Assembly: GCA_000433535.1 (NCBI GenBank)
Contig: FR892679.1
Location: forward strand, 141,986-161,403
Length of the DNA: 19,418 nucleotides
Direction: 5' to 3'
From: Dorea sp. CAG:317
Lineage (GTDB): Bacteria > Bacillota > Clostridia > Lachnospirales > Lachnospiraceae
Part shown: piece by piece, positions 1 through 8,055 of the stretch
Layout: each line of letters starts with the position of its first letter
Numbering within the stretch: the first letter of the stretch is position 1
Made by a program: the position numbers and the translations under genes
The notes under the pieces: generated by a model
Databases searched by the model: none
Told to the model about the DNA's origin: nothing
Seen by the model: the letters and a program-made list of their open reading frames with translations, nothing else

Positions 1-656
1 TTGACAAGCTCTTTTAACTTCTCGATACAATCCGGTTTGTTATCTTCCACTGCCAGAATACCTTTTGCGTTATCGAATAATTTCAACACAATCTTAAGAC
101 CGCCCACAAGCTTCTCCGGCATTTCCAGCATACATCTATAGTCTGCAGTAATATATGGCTCACACTCTGCACAGTTTGCGATAATGTAATCAATCTTATC
201 CGGCTCTTTCGGTGACAGTTTTACCTTCGTCGGGAATCCCGCACCTCCCATACCTACAACACCTGCCTGACCAATGATGTTAAGAATCTCTTCTTTTGTC
301 ATCTCGTCTACAGGCTTCACTTCCGGATACTCTACTTCCTTGTATTCACCGTCATTCTCGATCACAATACTGTTCACCGTACCTCCGGTAGGGTTCAAAT
401 GTGGAGCAATCGCCTTAACGGTACCAGAAACTGACGCGTAAATCGGTGCAGATACAAATCCGCCGGCTTCCGCTATCATCTGGCCTTTTAAAACATGGTC
501 GCCAACCGCTACAACTGGATTGGCAGGCGCACCGATATGCTGGGAGATTGGATATACAAGATCCCCTTTTGGTGCCACTTCAACAATCGCCTTGTCTTTT
601 GCAAGGTTTTTGCCATCATCAGGATGAATACCACCCTTAAATGTCAACAATGCCAT
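1..656 (-). CDS. rnfC: Electron transport complex subunit RnfC, N-terminal part (cut by window edge)
   Basis: RnfC is the NADH-side peripheral subunit of the membrane Rnf complex, which couples ferredoxin:NAD+ electron transfer to ion pumping. Only the first 218 codons are present; the gene runs off the left edge. The protein begins MALLTFKGGIHPDDGK, the usual RnfC opening. Residues about 28-98 look like the barrel-sandwich domain (VYPISQHIGAP, VGDHVLKGQ). The glycine-rich GVVGMGGAGFPTKVKL at 132-147 and NCAECEP at 161-167 belong to the nucleotide/FMN-binding Rossmann-like domain. The SLBB and ferredoxin-type 4Fe-4S regions would lie outside the window. The ATG at 654-656 follows a purine-rich GGAAGGAAAAAGGA leader. 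Since rnfC is normally first of rnfCDGEAB, the other rnf genes probably lie to the left; that is inference. Confidence 0.93.
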   Translation of the reverse strand, partial: MALLTFKGGIHPDDGKNLAKDKAIVEVAPKGDLVYPISQHIGAPANPVVAVGDHVLKGQMIAEAGGFVSAPIYASVSGTVKAIAPHLNPTGGTVNSIVIENDGEYKEVEYPEVKPVDEMTKEEILNIIGQAGVVGMGGAGFPTKVKLSPKEPDKIDYIIANCAECEPYITADYRCMLEMPEKLVGGLKIVLKLFDNAKGILAVEDNKPDCIEKLKELV

Positions 657-690
657 TCCTTTTTCCTTCCTTCCTTTTAACTCTTTCTAT

Positions 691-719
691 ACTATACATG
701 AAAACACACAATTTTTCCA
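691..719 (-). promoter_or_regulatory. Possible promoter of rnfC
   Basis: A TATAGT -10 (691-696) lies 35 bp before the rnfC start. The hexamer 17 bp upstream is only TGGAAA (714-719). A better -35 match, TTGACT, sits at 719-724 but would leave a 22-bp spacer. The location between the upstream terminator and rnfC is right; the exact elements are uncertain. Confidence 0.35.
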
Positions 720-781
720 GTCAATCAGAATATTCCATTGTATATTTTCACAAACAGTTCGTTGTTTTTTTAACATATAAA

Positions 782-807
782 AGATAGAGGCCTGCCAGCC
801 TCTATCT
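782..807 (-). terminator. Rho-independent terminator of the cmk-ispH-S1 operon
   Basis: A perfect 10-bp stem (AGATAGAGGC pairing with GCCTCTATCT) closes a 6-nt loop. On the minus strand it is followed by TTTTATATGTT. It starts 28 bp after the S1 gene stop codon and separates the operon from rnfC. Confidence 0.88.
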
Positions 808-834
808 CATCTATTTTCGCTATGATGTTTTGAA

Positions 835-1938
835 TTATTCTTCTGTAACATCCTCACTGACTTCTCCGCCTTCTACCGCTTCTTCAGCCGGTTCTAATGC
901 TTTCATGCTCAAGCTGATCTTTTTCTCAGCTTCGTTAAGATCAACAATCTTGGCTTCGACTACCTGTCCTACAGACAGAACATCAGATGGTTTGTCCACA
1001 TGTGCTCTGGAAATCTGAGAAACATGAAGCAGTGCATCTACGCCTGGTGCAAGTTCTACGAATGCTCCGAAGTCTGTCATTCTTGCAACCTTTCCTTCGA
1101 TCACTTTGCCAACTGCATAAGTCTCAGAAGCATTTGCCCATGGGTTTGTCTCTGGGAACTTGAGGCTTAACGCAATCTTTGTATCGTTGATATCTTTGAT
1201 CAGGACATTTAATTTGTCACCAACCTGGAATACTTTCTTCGGATTTTCTACACGACCCCAAGACATCTCTGAGATGTGAAGAAGTCCGTCTACGCCGCCA
1301 AGGTCAACAAACGCACCAAAGTCAGTTACGTTCTTAACTGTTCCTTCTACTGTATCGCCAACCTGAAGTTTTGCGAACAGCTCTTTCTGCTTCTCAGCTC
1401 TCTCAGCAACAAGAAGCTGTCTTCTGTCACCGATCACACGGTTTCTTCTTGGATTAAACTCGCTGATTACGAACTCAATCTCCTGATCCTGATATTTGCT
1501 TAAATCCTTCTCATAAGTGTCAGATACAAGGCTTGCAGGAATGAATACTCTTGCTTCGTCCACAACAACACTTAAACCGCCGCCTAAAATCTGAGCAACC
1601 GGTGCTTTCAACACTTCGTGATTCTCATATGCTTCTTTTAATCTTTCGTTACCCTTCTCAGCAGCCAGTCTCTTGTATGTCAACAGCACCTGACCTTCTC
1701 CGTCATTAACTTTTAAGACTTTTACAGTCATAGTATCGCCTACTGATACGAGAGTTGTCAAATCTACATTTGGCTCGTTAGTATACTCATTTCTCATGAT
1801 GATACCATCTGCCTTGTAGCCTATATTCAAGATAATCTCATCCGGTTTCACGTCGATAACAGTACCGTCTACAACCTCTCCATTTCTAATTGTCTTAAAA
1901 GACTCTTCTAACATTTGTTCAAAAGTTAATTCTGACAT
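835..1938 (-). CDS. rpsA: S1 RNA-binding domain protein (ribosomal protein S1 homologue)
   Basis: A 367-aa protein with four successive S1 (OB-fold) repeats at roughly residues 19-90, 107-175, 193-262 and 279-348, and an acidic C-terminal tail rich in Glu. The third and fourth repeats are the most canonical (VKNVTDFGAFVDLGGVDGLLHISEMSW; ARMTDFGAFVELAPGVDALLHVSQIS, read in pieces). In Firmicutes such four-repeat proteins bind mRNA and take part in translation; whether they fully equal the six-repeat E. coli S1 is not settled. I chose the ATG at 1936-1938 because AGGAGG (1948-1953) sits 9 nt upstream; an in-frame TTG at 1956 overlaps that site and is rejected. The start lies inside the 3' end of ispH (20-bp overlap), so the two are probably translationally coupled. 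Confidence 0.92.
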   Translation of the reverse strand: MSELTFEQMLEESFKTIRNGEVVDGTVIDVKPDEIILNIGYKADGIIMRNEYTNEPNVDLTTLVSVGDTMTVKVLKVNDGEGQVLLTYKRLAAEKGNERLKEAYENHEVLKAPVAQILGGGLSVVVDEARVFIPASLVSDTYEKDLSKYQDQEIEFVISEFNPRRNRVIGDRRQLLVAERAEKQKELFAKLQVGDTVEGTVKNVTDFGAFVDLGGVDGLLHISEMSWGRVENPKKVFQVGDKLNVLIKDINDTKIALSLKFPETNPWANASETYAVGKVIEGKVARMTDFGAFVELAPGVDALLHVSQISRAHVDKPSDVLSVGQVVEAKIVDLNEAEKKISLSMKALEPAEEAVEGGEVSEDVTEE

Positions 1939-2776
1939 TATTTTGAACCTCCTCAATTATATTGTTGGGCGTGGATGCCCCTGCTGTAATACCTACTGTT
2001 TCCACGGACCTTAATTGATTCATATCCAAATCGTCAAGTGTCTGTATGTAGTACGTATCCGCGCATGCATTGCTGCAGATTTCAAATAACTTTCGGGTAT
2101 TGGAACTTCTCTTGTCTCCAATGACGATCATTGCGTCCACCCGCTTTGCAATGTCGTAAGCTTCTTCTTGCCGCTCTTTTGTAGCACTGCAAATCGTATT
2201 TAAAACAGTTATATCATACCTCTTTTTCTCGATAATTTCAACTATATCTTTGAATTTCTTGTAATTAAATGTCGTCTGTGACACAATACAAGCCGGCTGT
2301 TTCTCATCTTCAAGAGAAAATCTTTGCGCTTCTTCTATATTTTGGATAATTGTCACCTGATCTTTTGCCCATCCTTTGATTCCTTCCACCTCCGGATGTT
2401 CTGCATTTCCAATGATCACAATATGCGCGCCATTCTCACTTTCTCTCCATGCGATTTTATGAATTTTCTTCACAAACGGGCAGGTTGCATCCACATAAGT
2501 AATTCCCCGTTCTTCCAGAAGATCATAAATAGATTTGGGAACTCCGTGGGAACGGATGATCACAATCCCCTCGGTAAGCTCCTTAAGTTCTTCCAGACTG
2601 TTAAGGACACCGACTCCGTGGCTTGCCATATCTTTGATCACTTCTTCGTTGTGAATAATCGGTCCATAGGTATAGATCTTTTCTCCACTGTGCTTCTCCA
2701 CCTGTTCATACACCGTTTCCACTGCTCGTTTCACTCCGAAACAGAATCCTGCGGTCTTCGCAAGTTCTACGTTCAT
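1919..2776 (-). CDS. ispH: 4-hydroxy-3-methylbut-2-enyl diphosphate reductase
   Basis: IspH (LytB) catalyses the last step of the non-mevalonate (MEP) isoprenoid pathway, reducing HMBPP to IPP and DMAPP with a cytosolic Fe-S cluster. The protein is 285 aa, normal for the family. The three cluster cysteines are visible: C12 in TAGFCFGV, C99 in DATCPFV and C196 in NTICSAT. Further family marks are the HGVP motif near residue 77 and HPEVEG at 127-132, which carries the conserved His and the proton-transfer Glu. An AGGAG site precedes the ATG at 2776. The gene lies 28 bp after cmk and overlaps the S1 gene by 20 bp. Some clostridia carry IspH and S1 as one fused polypeptide; here they are separate overlapping reading frames. 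Confidence 0.96.
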   Translation of the reverse strand: MNVELAKTAGFCFGVKRAVETVYEQVEKHSGEKIYTYGPIIHNEEVIKDMASHGVGVLNSLEELKELTEGIVIIRSHGVPKSIYDLLEERGITYVDATCPFVKKIHKIAWRESENGAHIVIIGNAEHPEVEGIKGWAKDQVTIIQNIEEAQRFSLEDEKQPACIVSQTTFNYKKFKDIVEIIEKKRYDITVLNTICSATKERQEEAYDIAKRVDAMIVIGDKRSSNTRKLFEICSNACADTYYIQTLDDLDMNQLRSVETVGITAGASTPNNIIEEVQNNVRINF

Positions 2777-2804
2777 AATTTTTGTCTCCTTTTACAGATT
2801 CTTC

Positions 2805-3461
2805 TTAATCACACAGCTTCACAATTGCCGCCACCACTTCTTCAATGGTCATATGAGAACTGTCCACAAGCACTGCGTCCTCTGCCTGCTTAAGCGGTGC
2901 AATCTCTCTTGTAGAGTCCCGTTCGTCTCTCTCGGCAATATCTCTTGCAATCTCCTCCAGATTACAAGGTACACCCTTCTCCACAAGCTCATCATAGCGG
3001 CGCTTAGCACGGGTCTCCACACTGGCAGTTAAAAATACTTTCACATCGGCATCCGGCAGAACGCACGTACCGATGTCTCTTCCGTCCATGATGACATCTT
3101 CTCTCCTTGCAAGCTCCCTCTGAAGCTCCAGAAGCTTTGCTCTCACCTCCGGAATGGCAGAACTCTTCGACGCCATATTTCCAACTACTTCTTCACGAAG
3201 CTTTGCTGTAATATTTTTTCCATTCAAATACACCTGCTGCTGACCATCTTCGTAACGGATTGTTACATCCGCATCCTTACAAGCTTCTACAATCTTCCCT
3301 GTCTCTTCCGCTTCAATCCCATTTTCAAGAAAATGAATTGCAAGCCCGCGGTACATCGCCCCTGTATCTACGTATACATATCCTTTTTCCTTTGCTACCA
3401 GCTTGGCAATGGTACTTTTTCCCGCTCCGGCAGGTCCGTCAATTGCTACATTATATCCCAT
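2805..3461 (-). CDS. cmk: Cytidylate kinase
   Basis: Cmk phosphorylates CMP and dCMP with ATP in pyrimidine nucleotide salvage. The 218-aa protein shows the P-loop DGPAGAGKST at 8-17, the DTGAMYR nucleoside-binding segment near 32-38, MDGRDIGT near residue 125, and the RDERDSTREIAPLK region typical of bacterial CMP kinases. The ATG at 3459-3461 is preceded by GGAGGAG, and homology begins exactly there with MGYNVAIDGP. The open frame continues 68 codons further upstream, but that extension runs through the promoter and has no protein resemblance, so I exclude it. It is the first gene of cmk-ispH-S1. An acyltransferase gene (plsC), sometimes found in this cluster, is absent. Confidence 0.96.
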   Translation of the reverse strand: MGYNVAIDGPAGAGKSTIAKLVAKEKGYVYVDTGAMYRGLAIHFLENGIEAEETGKIVEACKDADVTIRYEDGQQQVYLNGKNITAKLREEVVGNMASKSSAIPEVRAKLLELQRELARREDVIMDGRDIGTCVLPDADVKVFLTASVETRAKRRYDELVEKGVPCNLEEIARDIAERDERDSTREIAPLKQAEDAVLVDSSHMTIEEVVAAIVKLCD

Positions 3462-3507
3462 AACTGCTCCTCCATCTATCTTATAATTTATAATCTTCAA
3501 CGCTTTA

Positions 3508-3536
3508 AGTATAACCGATTGTCGGGATGGAGACAA
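3508..3536 (-). promoter_or_regulatory. Sigma-A promoter of cmk-ispH-S1
   Basis: TTGTCT (-35, 3531-3536) and TATACT (-10, 3508-3513) are separated by 17 bp. The expected start site near 3500 gives a leader of about 40 nt before cmk. Confidence 0.78.
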
Positions 3537-3570
3537 GGTGGGAATTTTTCGGCAATGTGAAACATGAAAC

Positions 3571-3807
3571 TTAACAGTTGATCCAGTCTGTAAGCCAACA
3601 GTTACGTGTAACGGACCACAACCTCTTCTGTCGTACTCCATTGTATGTTCTATATCTCCATTCAACGCGTTCCACCTTCGTTTCTATCTCTGTATTTTCA
3701 CCACAAACAGCTATATTTTTAATTCCATTTTCTTTTGCCATACAAGGAAGTTCAAATACAAAGCTGAATGTAAATATAATTACTGCAACTTTTAACATAT
3801 TTTTCAT
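3571..3807 (-). CDS. Small secreted Trp/Arg-rich protein, last gene of the BlaRI/BceAB-like operon
   Basis: A 78-aa protein of unknown function. Residues 1-24 look like a signal peptide: Lys at 2 and 6, hydrophobic core VAVIIFTFSFVF, and a likely cleavage after Met-Ala at 23-24. C22 is not in a proper lipobox. The mature part, about 54 aa, has three cysteines (C35, C70, and C78 as the very last residue) and an aromatic, basic tail with WRYRTYNGVRQKRLW and WLTDW. I recall similar WxY...NG...KRL...W..DW tails in small exported proteins of gut Firmicutes, but assign no function. The ATG directly follows the protease-gene stop codon (no gap), and that gene's last codons supply the GGAGG site, 7 nt away. 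That tight coupling is the best evidence it is real and works with the operon. No terminator follows. Confidence 0.75.
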   Translation of the reverse strand: MKNMLKVAVIIFTFSFVFELPCMAKENGIKNIAVCGENTEIETKVERVEWRYRTYNGVRQKRLWSVTRNCWLTDWINC

Positions 3808-4929
3808 TTATTTTCCTCCATAGATTTGCATTTCATTAAATGGTGGCTCCATCAACTGTTTTTTCGTAATTGACCTCCAATACTTTCCATTTTTGTATAC
3901 TCGTAATTCATCTTTATTCTCCAAAATAAAGGTGGCTTCATTCGTCTCCCCTGATTTTCCTTCCGCTGTCCCATCATTCGGATGATATTCTGGTTGAATG
4001 ACCATCAAATATGATAAAACAAACAAAGCAACTATTATACAGGAACTAACTATCTGTAACCGTATTGTAGACTTACGTCTTAGAACAATATCAAAACGCT
4101 GTTTTAGTATTCCATTGCTTCGCATATTTAACAAGGTAGATGTCACATTATTTTTTTCTTTTGTTTCCTGTTGTGACTTCTTTGCAATTTTAAGAATCGC
4201 ACTTAAATAACTTACCTTCTCCGTCTCATTCATATCTTTAGTTATTCTTAGATCACATCGAAGTTCCAGAAGGTTATTCAGCTCTTTTCTAAATCGATAC
4301 ATAAGCGGATTCCACCAAAAAATAACCAACAACAGATTATAAAACAACTTAATCAGCAGATCCTTCCCTTTAACATGACAAAACTCATGCTGCAAAATGA
4401 TTTTTGTCTCCTGTTCTGTCAATTCAATATGAGGCATAAAAACGTGTGCTTTTTTTATTCCATATACTTGTGGAACATTGATGTCTGAAGTTGATTCAAC
4501 AATTACTTTCCCGTCAAAACACTGATCTGCTATTTCTTGTACCTTATAATTCCGCACAGTCCGATAATTTCTCACAGTTTTTACTTCTTGATACAAATCA
4601 TAAAACAAATAGCATCCAACGATAATACTTCCTAATATCCAAACAAGCACTAACATTCCACCAACATCTAGCCAAGCATTCATCTTATAACCTAATATGG
4701 AATCTTTAACAAATGGAATGATTTTTTCTGATTCCAGAAGATAAGCATATGGATTATCCCATGGAATCAAAAGCCTAACAATAGAAAGAACAAACAGCAA
4801 TTCCAATACTCCCGTACTGCTCTTCACTAAAAATATTGTATTCTTCCGAAGTACACCCACAAAAATCAATCCAAGATTAAAAAACAAAACTGCACTGATA
4901 ATCGAATATGCTGTAATCTCTCCTATCAC
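3808..4929 (-). CDS. BlaR1/MecR1-type M56 membrane metalloprotease without penicillin-binding domain
   Basis: BlaR1-family proteins sense an envelope signal and, through a cytoplasmic zinc protease, lift repression by BlaI. In this 373-aa protein I see membrane segments near residues 5-25, 38-56, 88-110 and 291-311. The M56 zinc motif HEFCH is at 181-185, followed by the family's FWWNPLMYRFRKELNNLLELRCD region at 204-225 (shown here in two runs of the same motif: FWWNPLMYR and ELRCD). Staphylococcal BlaR1 is near 585 aa with a C-terminal beta-lactam-binding domain; here only about 60 polar residues follow the last helix, with no SxxK sensor. The ligand is therefore unlikely to be a beta-lactam. 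The start is GTG, overlapping the repressor stop as GTGA, behind an AGAGG site. Its substrate is presumably the repressor encoded just upstream. Confidence 0.9.
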   Translation of the reverse strand: MIGEITAYSIISAVLFFNLGLIFVGVLRKNTIFLVKSSTGVLELLFVLSIVRLLIPWDNPYAYLLESEKIIPFVKDSILGYKMNAWLDVGGMLVLVWILGSIIVGCYLFYDLYQEVKTVRNYRTVRNYKVQEIADQCFDGKVIVESTSDINVPQVYGIKKAHVFMPHIELTEQETKIILQHEFCHVKGKDLLIKLFYNLLLVIFWWNPLMYRFRKELNNLLELRCDLRITKDMNETEKVSYLSAILKIAKKSQQETKEKNNVTSTLLNMRSNGILKQRFDIVLRRKSTIRLQIVSSCIIVALFVLSYLMVIQPEYHPNDGTAEGKSGETNEATFILENKDELRVYKNGKYWRSITKKQLMEPPFNEMQIYGGK

Positions 4930-5306
4930 TGTTTTAACCTCTTTTTTCTTTCGTTCAAAATTGCTTCCAGTTCTTCAAGCATTTCGTCATTTAATTCCTC
5001 GCTATTAAACAAAGCTGACATAAATAATTTAGGAGTTGTTCTTTTCGCAATGGTTGCCAGAAACTCAGCATAATATTTTTCACCCGATTCCGTTGGTTCA
5101 AAAGTTCTTCCATAACCTTTCCCTGTGCGCACATACCCCGCTTCTTTAATTGCTCCCTTATCAAGCAGACTATTTAATAGAATATGTATCGAACTATCCT
5201 TCCACGTTTTATCGATGGAGTTCTCTACAATTTCTTTACTGGAAAGCGGTCTTCCGGCTTTCCACAACACTTCCATAAGTTCTTGTTCTTTTTTTGTAAG
5301 TTCCAT
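4926..5306 (-). CDS. BlaI/MecI-family transcriptional repressor
   Basis: A 126-aa winged-helix repressor. Residues 1-75 hold the DNA-binding domain (LTKKEQELMEVLWKAGRPLS, SIHILLNSLLDKGAIKE, GYGRTFEPT), and the remainder is the helical dimerisation part ending in a basic RKKRLKQ. The length fits the family. In S. aureus BlaI/MecI the inactivating cleavage lies after residue 101. Here F100-N101 in MSALFNSEEL falls at the same place, suggestive but not proof of cleavage. The gene starts 13 bp after the ATPase gene and overlaps the protease gene by 3 bp, so repressor and antirepressor protease are co-translated with the transporter they presumably control. A GAGG site precedes the ATG. Confidence 0.93.
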   Translation of the reverse strand: MELTKKEQELMEVLWKAGRPLSSKEIVENSIDKTWKDSSIHILLNSLLDKGAIKEAGYVRTGKGYGRTFEPTESGEKYYAEFLATIAKRTTPKLFMSALFNSEELNDEMLEELEAILNERKKRLKQ

Positions 5307-5319
5307 AACTTCCCTCTTT

Positions 5320-6072
5320 CTACAAATCTTCCATCCGCCCCAAAATCTTCTGATAGAACGCCTTCTGATCGCATTCCCTTTCTAACTCATCTAAGATCAA
5401 TCCGTCTTTCAGCAAAATAATACGGTCACAATTACTTGCCATCTGAGGATCATGCGTAACCATAACAATTGTTTTCTGATATTCTTTATTGATATCATTT
5501 AATGCCTGTATGACAATCTTTCCTGACTTCGAATCGAGATTTCCTGTCGGCTCGTCAGCAAGAATTAAATCAGGATTATTAATAAGGGCTCTACAAATTG
5601 CAACACGCTGTTTCTCACCGCCTGATAATTCATATGGGTTTTTATTCAACAGAGAATCAATCCCGAACTGAACAGCCAGTTCTTTCGCTTTTTTCTTCAT
5701 TGGTTCAAGTTTCTCTTTCCCAAGAATCATCGGAAGCATAATATTCTCTTCTACGGACAGGCTGTCCATCAAATAAAAGTCTTGAAATACAAATCCTATC
5801 TGTGTTCTTCTGATTTCTGCCAGTTCATCCCCGTACAGCTTATAGGTATTCTTTCCCATGAATTCTATTGTTCCGGCTGTCTGCTTATCAATCATGCCGA
5901 GAACTTTAAGAAGTGTTGTCTTGCCACAACCGGACTTTCCCATAATCCCGACAAATTCTCCTTCACGGACTGAGAAATTCAGCCCTTTTAACACTTTGAT
6001 ATCATCGTCGCTTTCTTTCAGAACTGACTTCTTATAATTTCTTTTTAATTCTTTTACTTCTAATACGTTCAT
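5320..6072 (-). CDS. ABC transporter ATP-binding protein, BceA-like
   Basis: Cytoplasmic ATPase of an FtsX-type exporter or detoxifier, 250 aa. All nucleotide-binding motifs are intact: Walker A GKSGCGKTT (45-53), Q-loop FQD (96-98), signature LSGGE (149-153), Walker B LILADEP (169-175), D-loop NLD and switch His207 (VTHD). The N-terminal MNVLEVKELKRNYKK and the overall length match the BceA/MacB/LolD branch. It partners the preceding 652-aa permease gene, which it overlaps by 4 bp (ATGA). BceA/BceB systems protect against cell-wall-active peptides such as bacitracin or lantibiotics; the substrate here is unknown. Confidence 0.95.
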   Translation of the reverse strand: MNVLEVKELKRNYKKSVLKESDDDIKVLKGLNFSVREGEFVGIMGKSGCGKTTLLKVLGMIDKQTAGTIEFMGKNTYKLYGDELAEIRRTQIGFVFQDFYLMDSLSVEENIMLPMILGKEKLEPMKKKAKELAVQFGIDSLLNKNPYELSGGEKQRVAICRALINNPDLILADEPTGNLDSKSGKIVIQALNDINKEYQKTIVMVTHDPQMASNCDRIILLKDGLILDELERECDQKAFYQKILGRMEDL

Positions 6073-8027
6073 TCTGTTTTCCTTCCTAACTTACACTGCA
6101 TATACCATACAAATATTTTTTCTATCAAATATTCTACTCCAATATAGACACAGATCAACAAGATCCAATACTTCCAAAATACTGGTGTGATTTCAGTTCC
6201 CGCCTGCTTCTGCTTGCACACAAATGCGATTGCATACAGTATCCCCATACATAACGACGTCGTTATTGCAATAACAGGAAGTGAACGAATTTCAAACCCC
6301 AGATTCTTCTTTCTTTTTTTCTTCTTCATCCCCATATGCTCTAAGAATTCATAGCGTCGTTCATAAAGCTCATACTCAGATAAATTCTTAAGCCCTATAA
6401 CAAAAGCTCCACTAACAAGAAGTGCCAACAGGATAAACAGCTTACTTGCAGCAGAAAAAAGTAATCTCATTTTTTCTGCAACGACAAATTCATCCGTATT
6501 ATAATATATGCTTTGTTGGTCCGCATTTTCTTTCACACTATGCTCCACTGCATATTTTTTCAACTGGTTTGTGGCTTCTTCTCTATAAGACACCGGAAAT
6601 TCAAATAGTTCTAACACTGAGGGCTCTTCTTTATCTTTCAATATCTTTTCTCTGGAATATTCAAAAAAATCATCTGAAAATACAATCATATTTTCTTTCC
6701 ATTGATCAGGCGAATACTGACCAAGTACATTCTGTGTATGTAAATCAGACACTTCATACAAAAACTCTTCATCATCCTGTCTATAATCTACCAGTTCAGG
6801 AATATATTTTCCTATATAGAGCCATGTGTAATTATTCACATACTCTTCTCCACAGACTTTCTTCTCTTTCTTGTACTCCCTGTCTTCTATACCCACTGCA
6901 ATTTCCCGATTTTTAAGATTAAGCTCTGTACCCGTCAACTCCTCATAATCAGACGCCGAGATGCCAATATGCTCTGCGCCCCAATATGTAGTTACTCTTA
7001 ACATAGGAAGATAGGTTACAGTACCGTGATACTTTTCTGCCAATTCATCACTGTATTCTTTATCCTTCTCCTGCGCCATCCACACTGTATCATATGGATA
7101 ATTCTCCCTGTACTTATCTAACGGAAGCAACGCTGCAACCTCCGTCACCAAATAAGTCAGTGCAAAAAAATGAATCACAAACAGCAGTAAAACGATCAAG
7201 ATATTGCTCTGATATTTCGTATATAACTGATTCACTCTCAAAAGATTATTACGATAAAACTTCTTATTTTTTCTCAAACTTTCCAACAAAATACTGCCGC
7301 CAAAAGCAAGGATTAACAAACCGCCAAGTAACCATATAATATGGGAATATAGATACGCAAGATCATGACCATTGACATATTGATAGAAGGCAAGAGCTAT
7401 TAATGCTATTCCAATAAATGCAAGTACAATACCCCCAATCCCTTTAGGCTTTCCTTCTTTTTTGTCTGCTTTAGACATTAATGTACTCAAATCTCTGCTG
7501 TCTAACCATACCATTAAGATTACAAATACTCCTGCCATAAGACCAAGACAGAGATAACATGTATTCTTATATACATCAATTCCAACTTTCGACATTTTAA
7601 TGAATTCCGGATAGATATTATAAAATACTTTTTGCACACCATAGAGCAGACCATTCCCTGCTACAAGTCCGAGAATAAGAGAAGCCAAACATCCAAACAC
7701 ATATTCCATTAAAACAAGCATATAAGACATACGTTTCTTCATTCCAAGTAATATAAACGTACTGTAGTCCTTAATGCGAAGTTTTATATAATTCCTCATA
7801 GCAAACACCATGAGAAACACGGTAATAAATGTTACTAATCCGGCTGCAATCCAAAAATCATATCTCAACGCTTCTGCAGTCACTTCGTCAGAAACTACTT
7901 TCTTAATAATACTGTTCATTCCCCAAAATGCGAACAACTCTGCTGCAGCAATAATGTTGCTAATAAAGAATAAGATATAGCTTTTTAGATTACTTTTGAA
8001 GTTTTTAAAAATGATTTTGTACAACAT
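6069..8027 (-). CDS. BceB-like FtsX-domain ABC transporter permease
   Basis: A 652-aa integral membrane protein with the 7 + 3 helix layout and large extracytoplasmic domain of BceB permeases. Hydrophobic segments lie near 17-36, 58-77, 103-128, 155-174, 195-217, 221-246 and 275-301. A hydrophilic outside domain at about 302-518 follows, then helices near 519-537, 583-603 and 620-640. RIKDYSTFILLGMKKRM (83-99) is the cytoplasmic segment FtsX permeases place after helix 2. In characterised Bce systems the outside domain binds the peptide or its lipid II complex, and transporter activity itself is sensed. It is the first gene of a five-gene operon with the ATPase, a BlaI repressor, a BlaR1 protease and a small secreted protein. 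AAGGA lies 7 nt before the ATG. The region is visibly more AT-rich than the cmk block. Confidence 0.93.
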   Translation of the reverse strand: MLYKIIFKNFKSNLKSYILFFISNIIAAAELFAFWGMNSIIKKVVSDEVTAEALRYDFWIAAGLVTFITVFLMVFAMRNYIKLRIKDYSTFILLGMKKRMSYMLVLMEYVFGCLASLILGLVAGNGLLYGVQKVFYNIYPEFIKMSKVGIDVYKNTCYLCLGLMAGVFVILMVWLDSRDLSTLMSKADKKEGKPKGIGGIVLAFIGIALIALAFYQYVNGHDLAYLYSHIIWLLGGLLILAFGGSILLESLRKNKKFYRNNLLRVNQLYTKYQSNILIVLLLFVIHFFALTYLVTEVAALLPLDKYRENYPYDTVWMAQEKDKEYSDELAEKYHGTVTYLPMLRVTTYWGAEHIGISASDYEELTGTELNLKNREIAVGIEDREYKKEKKVCGEEYVNNYTWLYIGKYIPELVDYRQDDEEFLYEVSDLHTQNVLGQYSPDQWKENMIVFSDDFFEYSREKILKDKEEPSVLELFEFPVSYREEATNQLKKYAVEHSVKENADQQSIYYNTDEFVVAEKMRLLFSAASKLFILLALLVSGAFVIGLKNLSEYELYERRYEFLEHMGMKKKKRKKNLGFEIRSLPVIAITTSLCMGILYAIAFVCKQKQAGTEITPVFWKYWILLICVYIGVEYLIEKIFVWYMQCKLGRKTE

Positions 8028-8055
8028 AGCAATTCCTTTTATTCTAATTCCTTTC

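Noticed and set aside
719..724. TTGACT as the -35 of rnfC
   Set aside because: Spacing to the only good -10 (TATAGT, 691-696) would be 22 bp, too long for sigma-A.
2324..2893. 189-codon plus-strand frame over ispH and the end of cmk
   Set aside because: Antisense shadow of two strongly conserved genes; no family motif or suitable ribosome binding site.
3462..3665. 68-codon N-terminal extension of the cmk frame
   Set aside because: It contains the cmk promoter and ribosome binding site, and homology starts at MGYNVAIDGP.
3808..5306. Beta-lactam resistance locus (bla or mec)
   Set aside because: No beta-lactamase or PBP gene is present and the sensor lacks a penicillin-binding domain.
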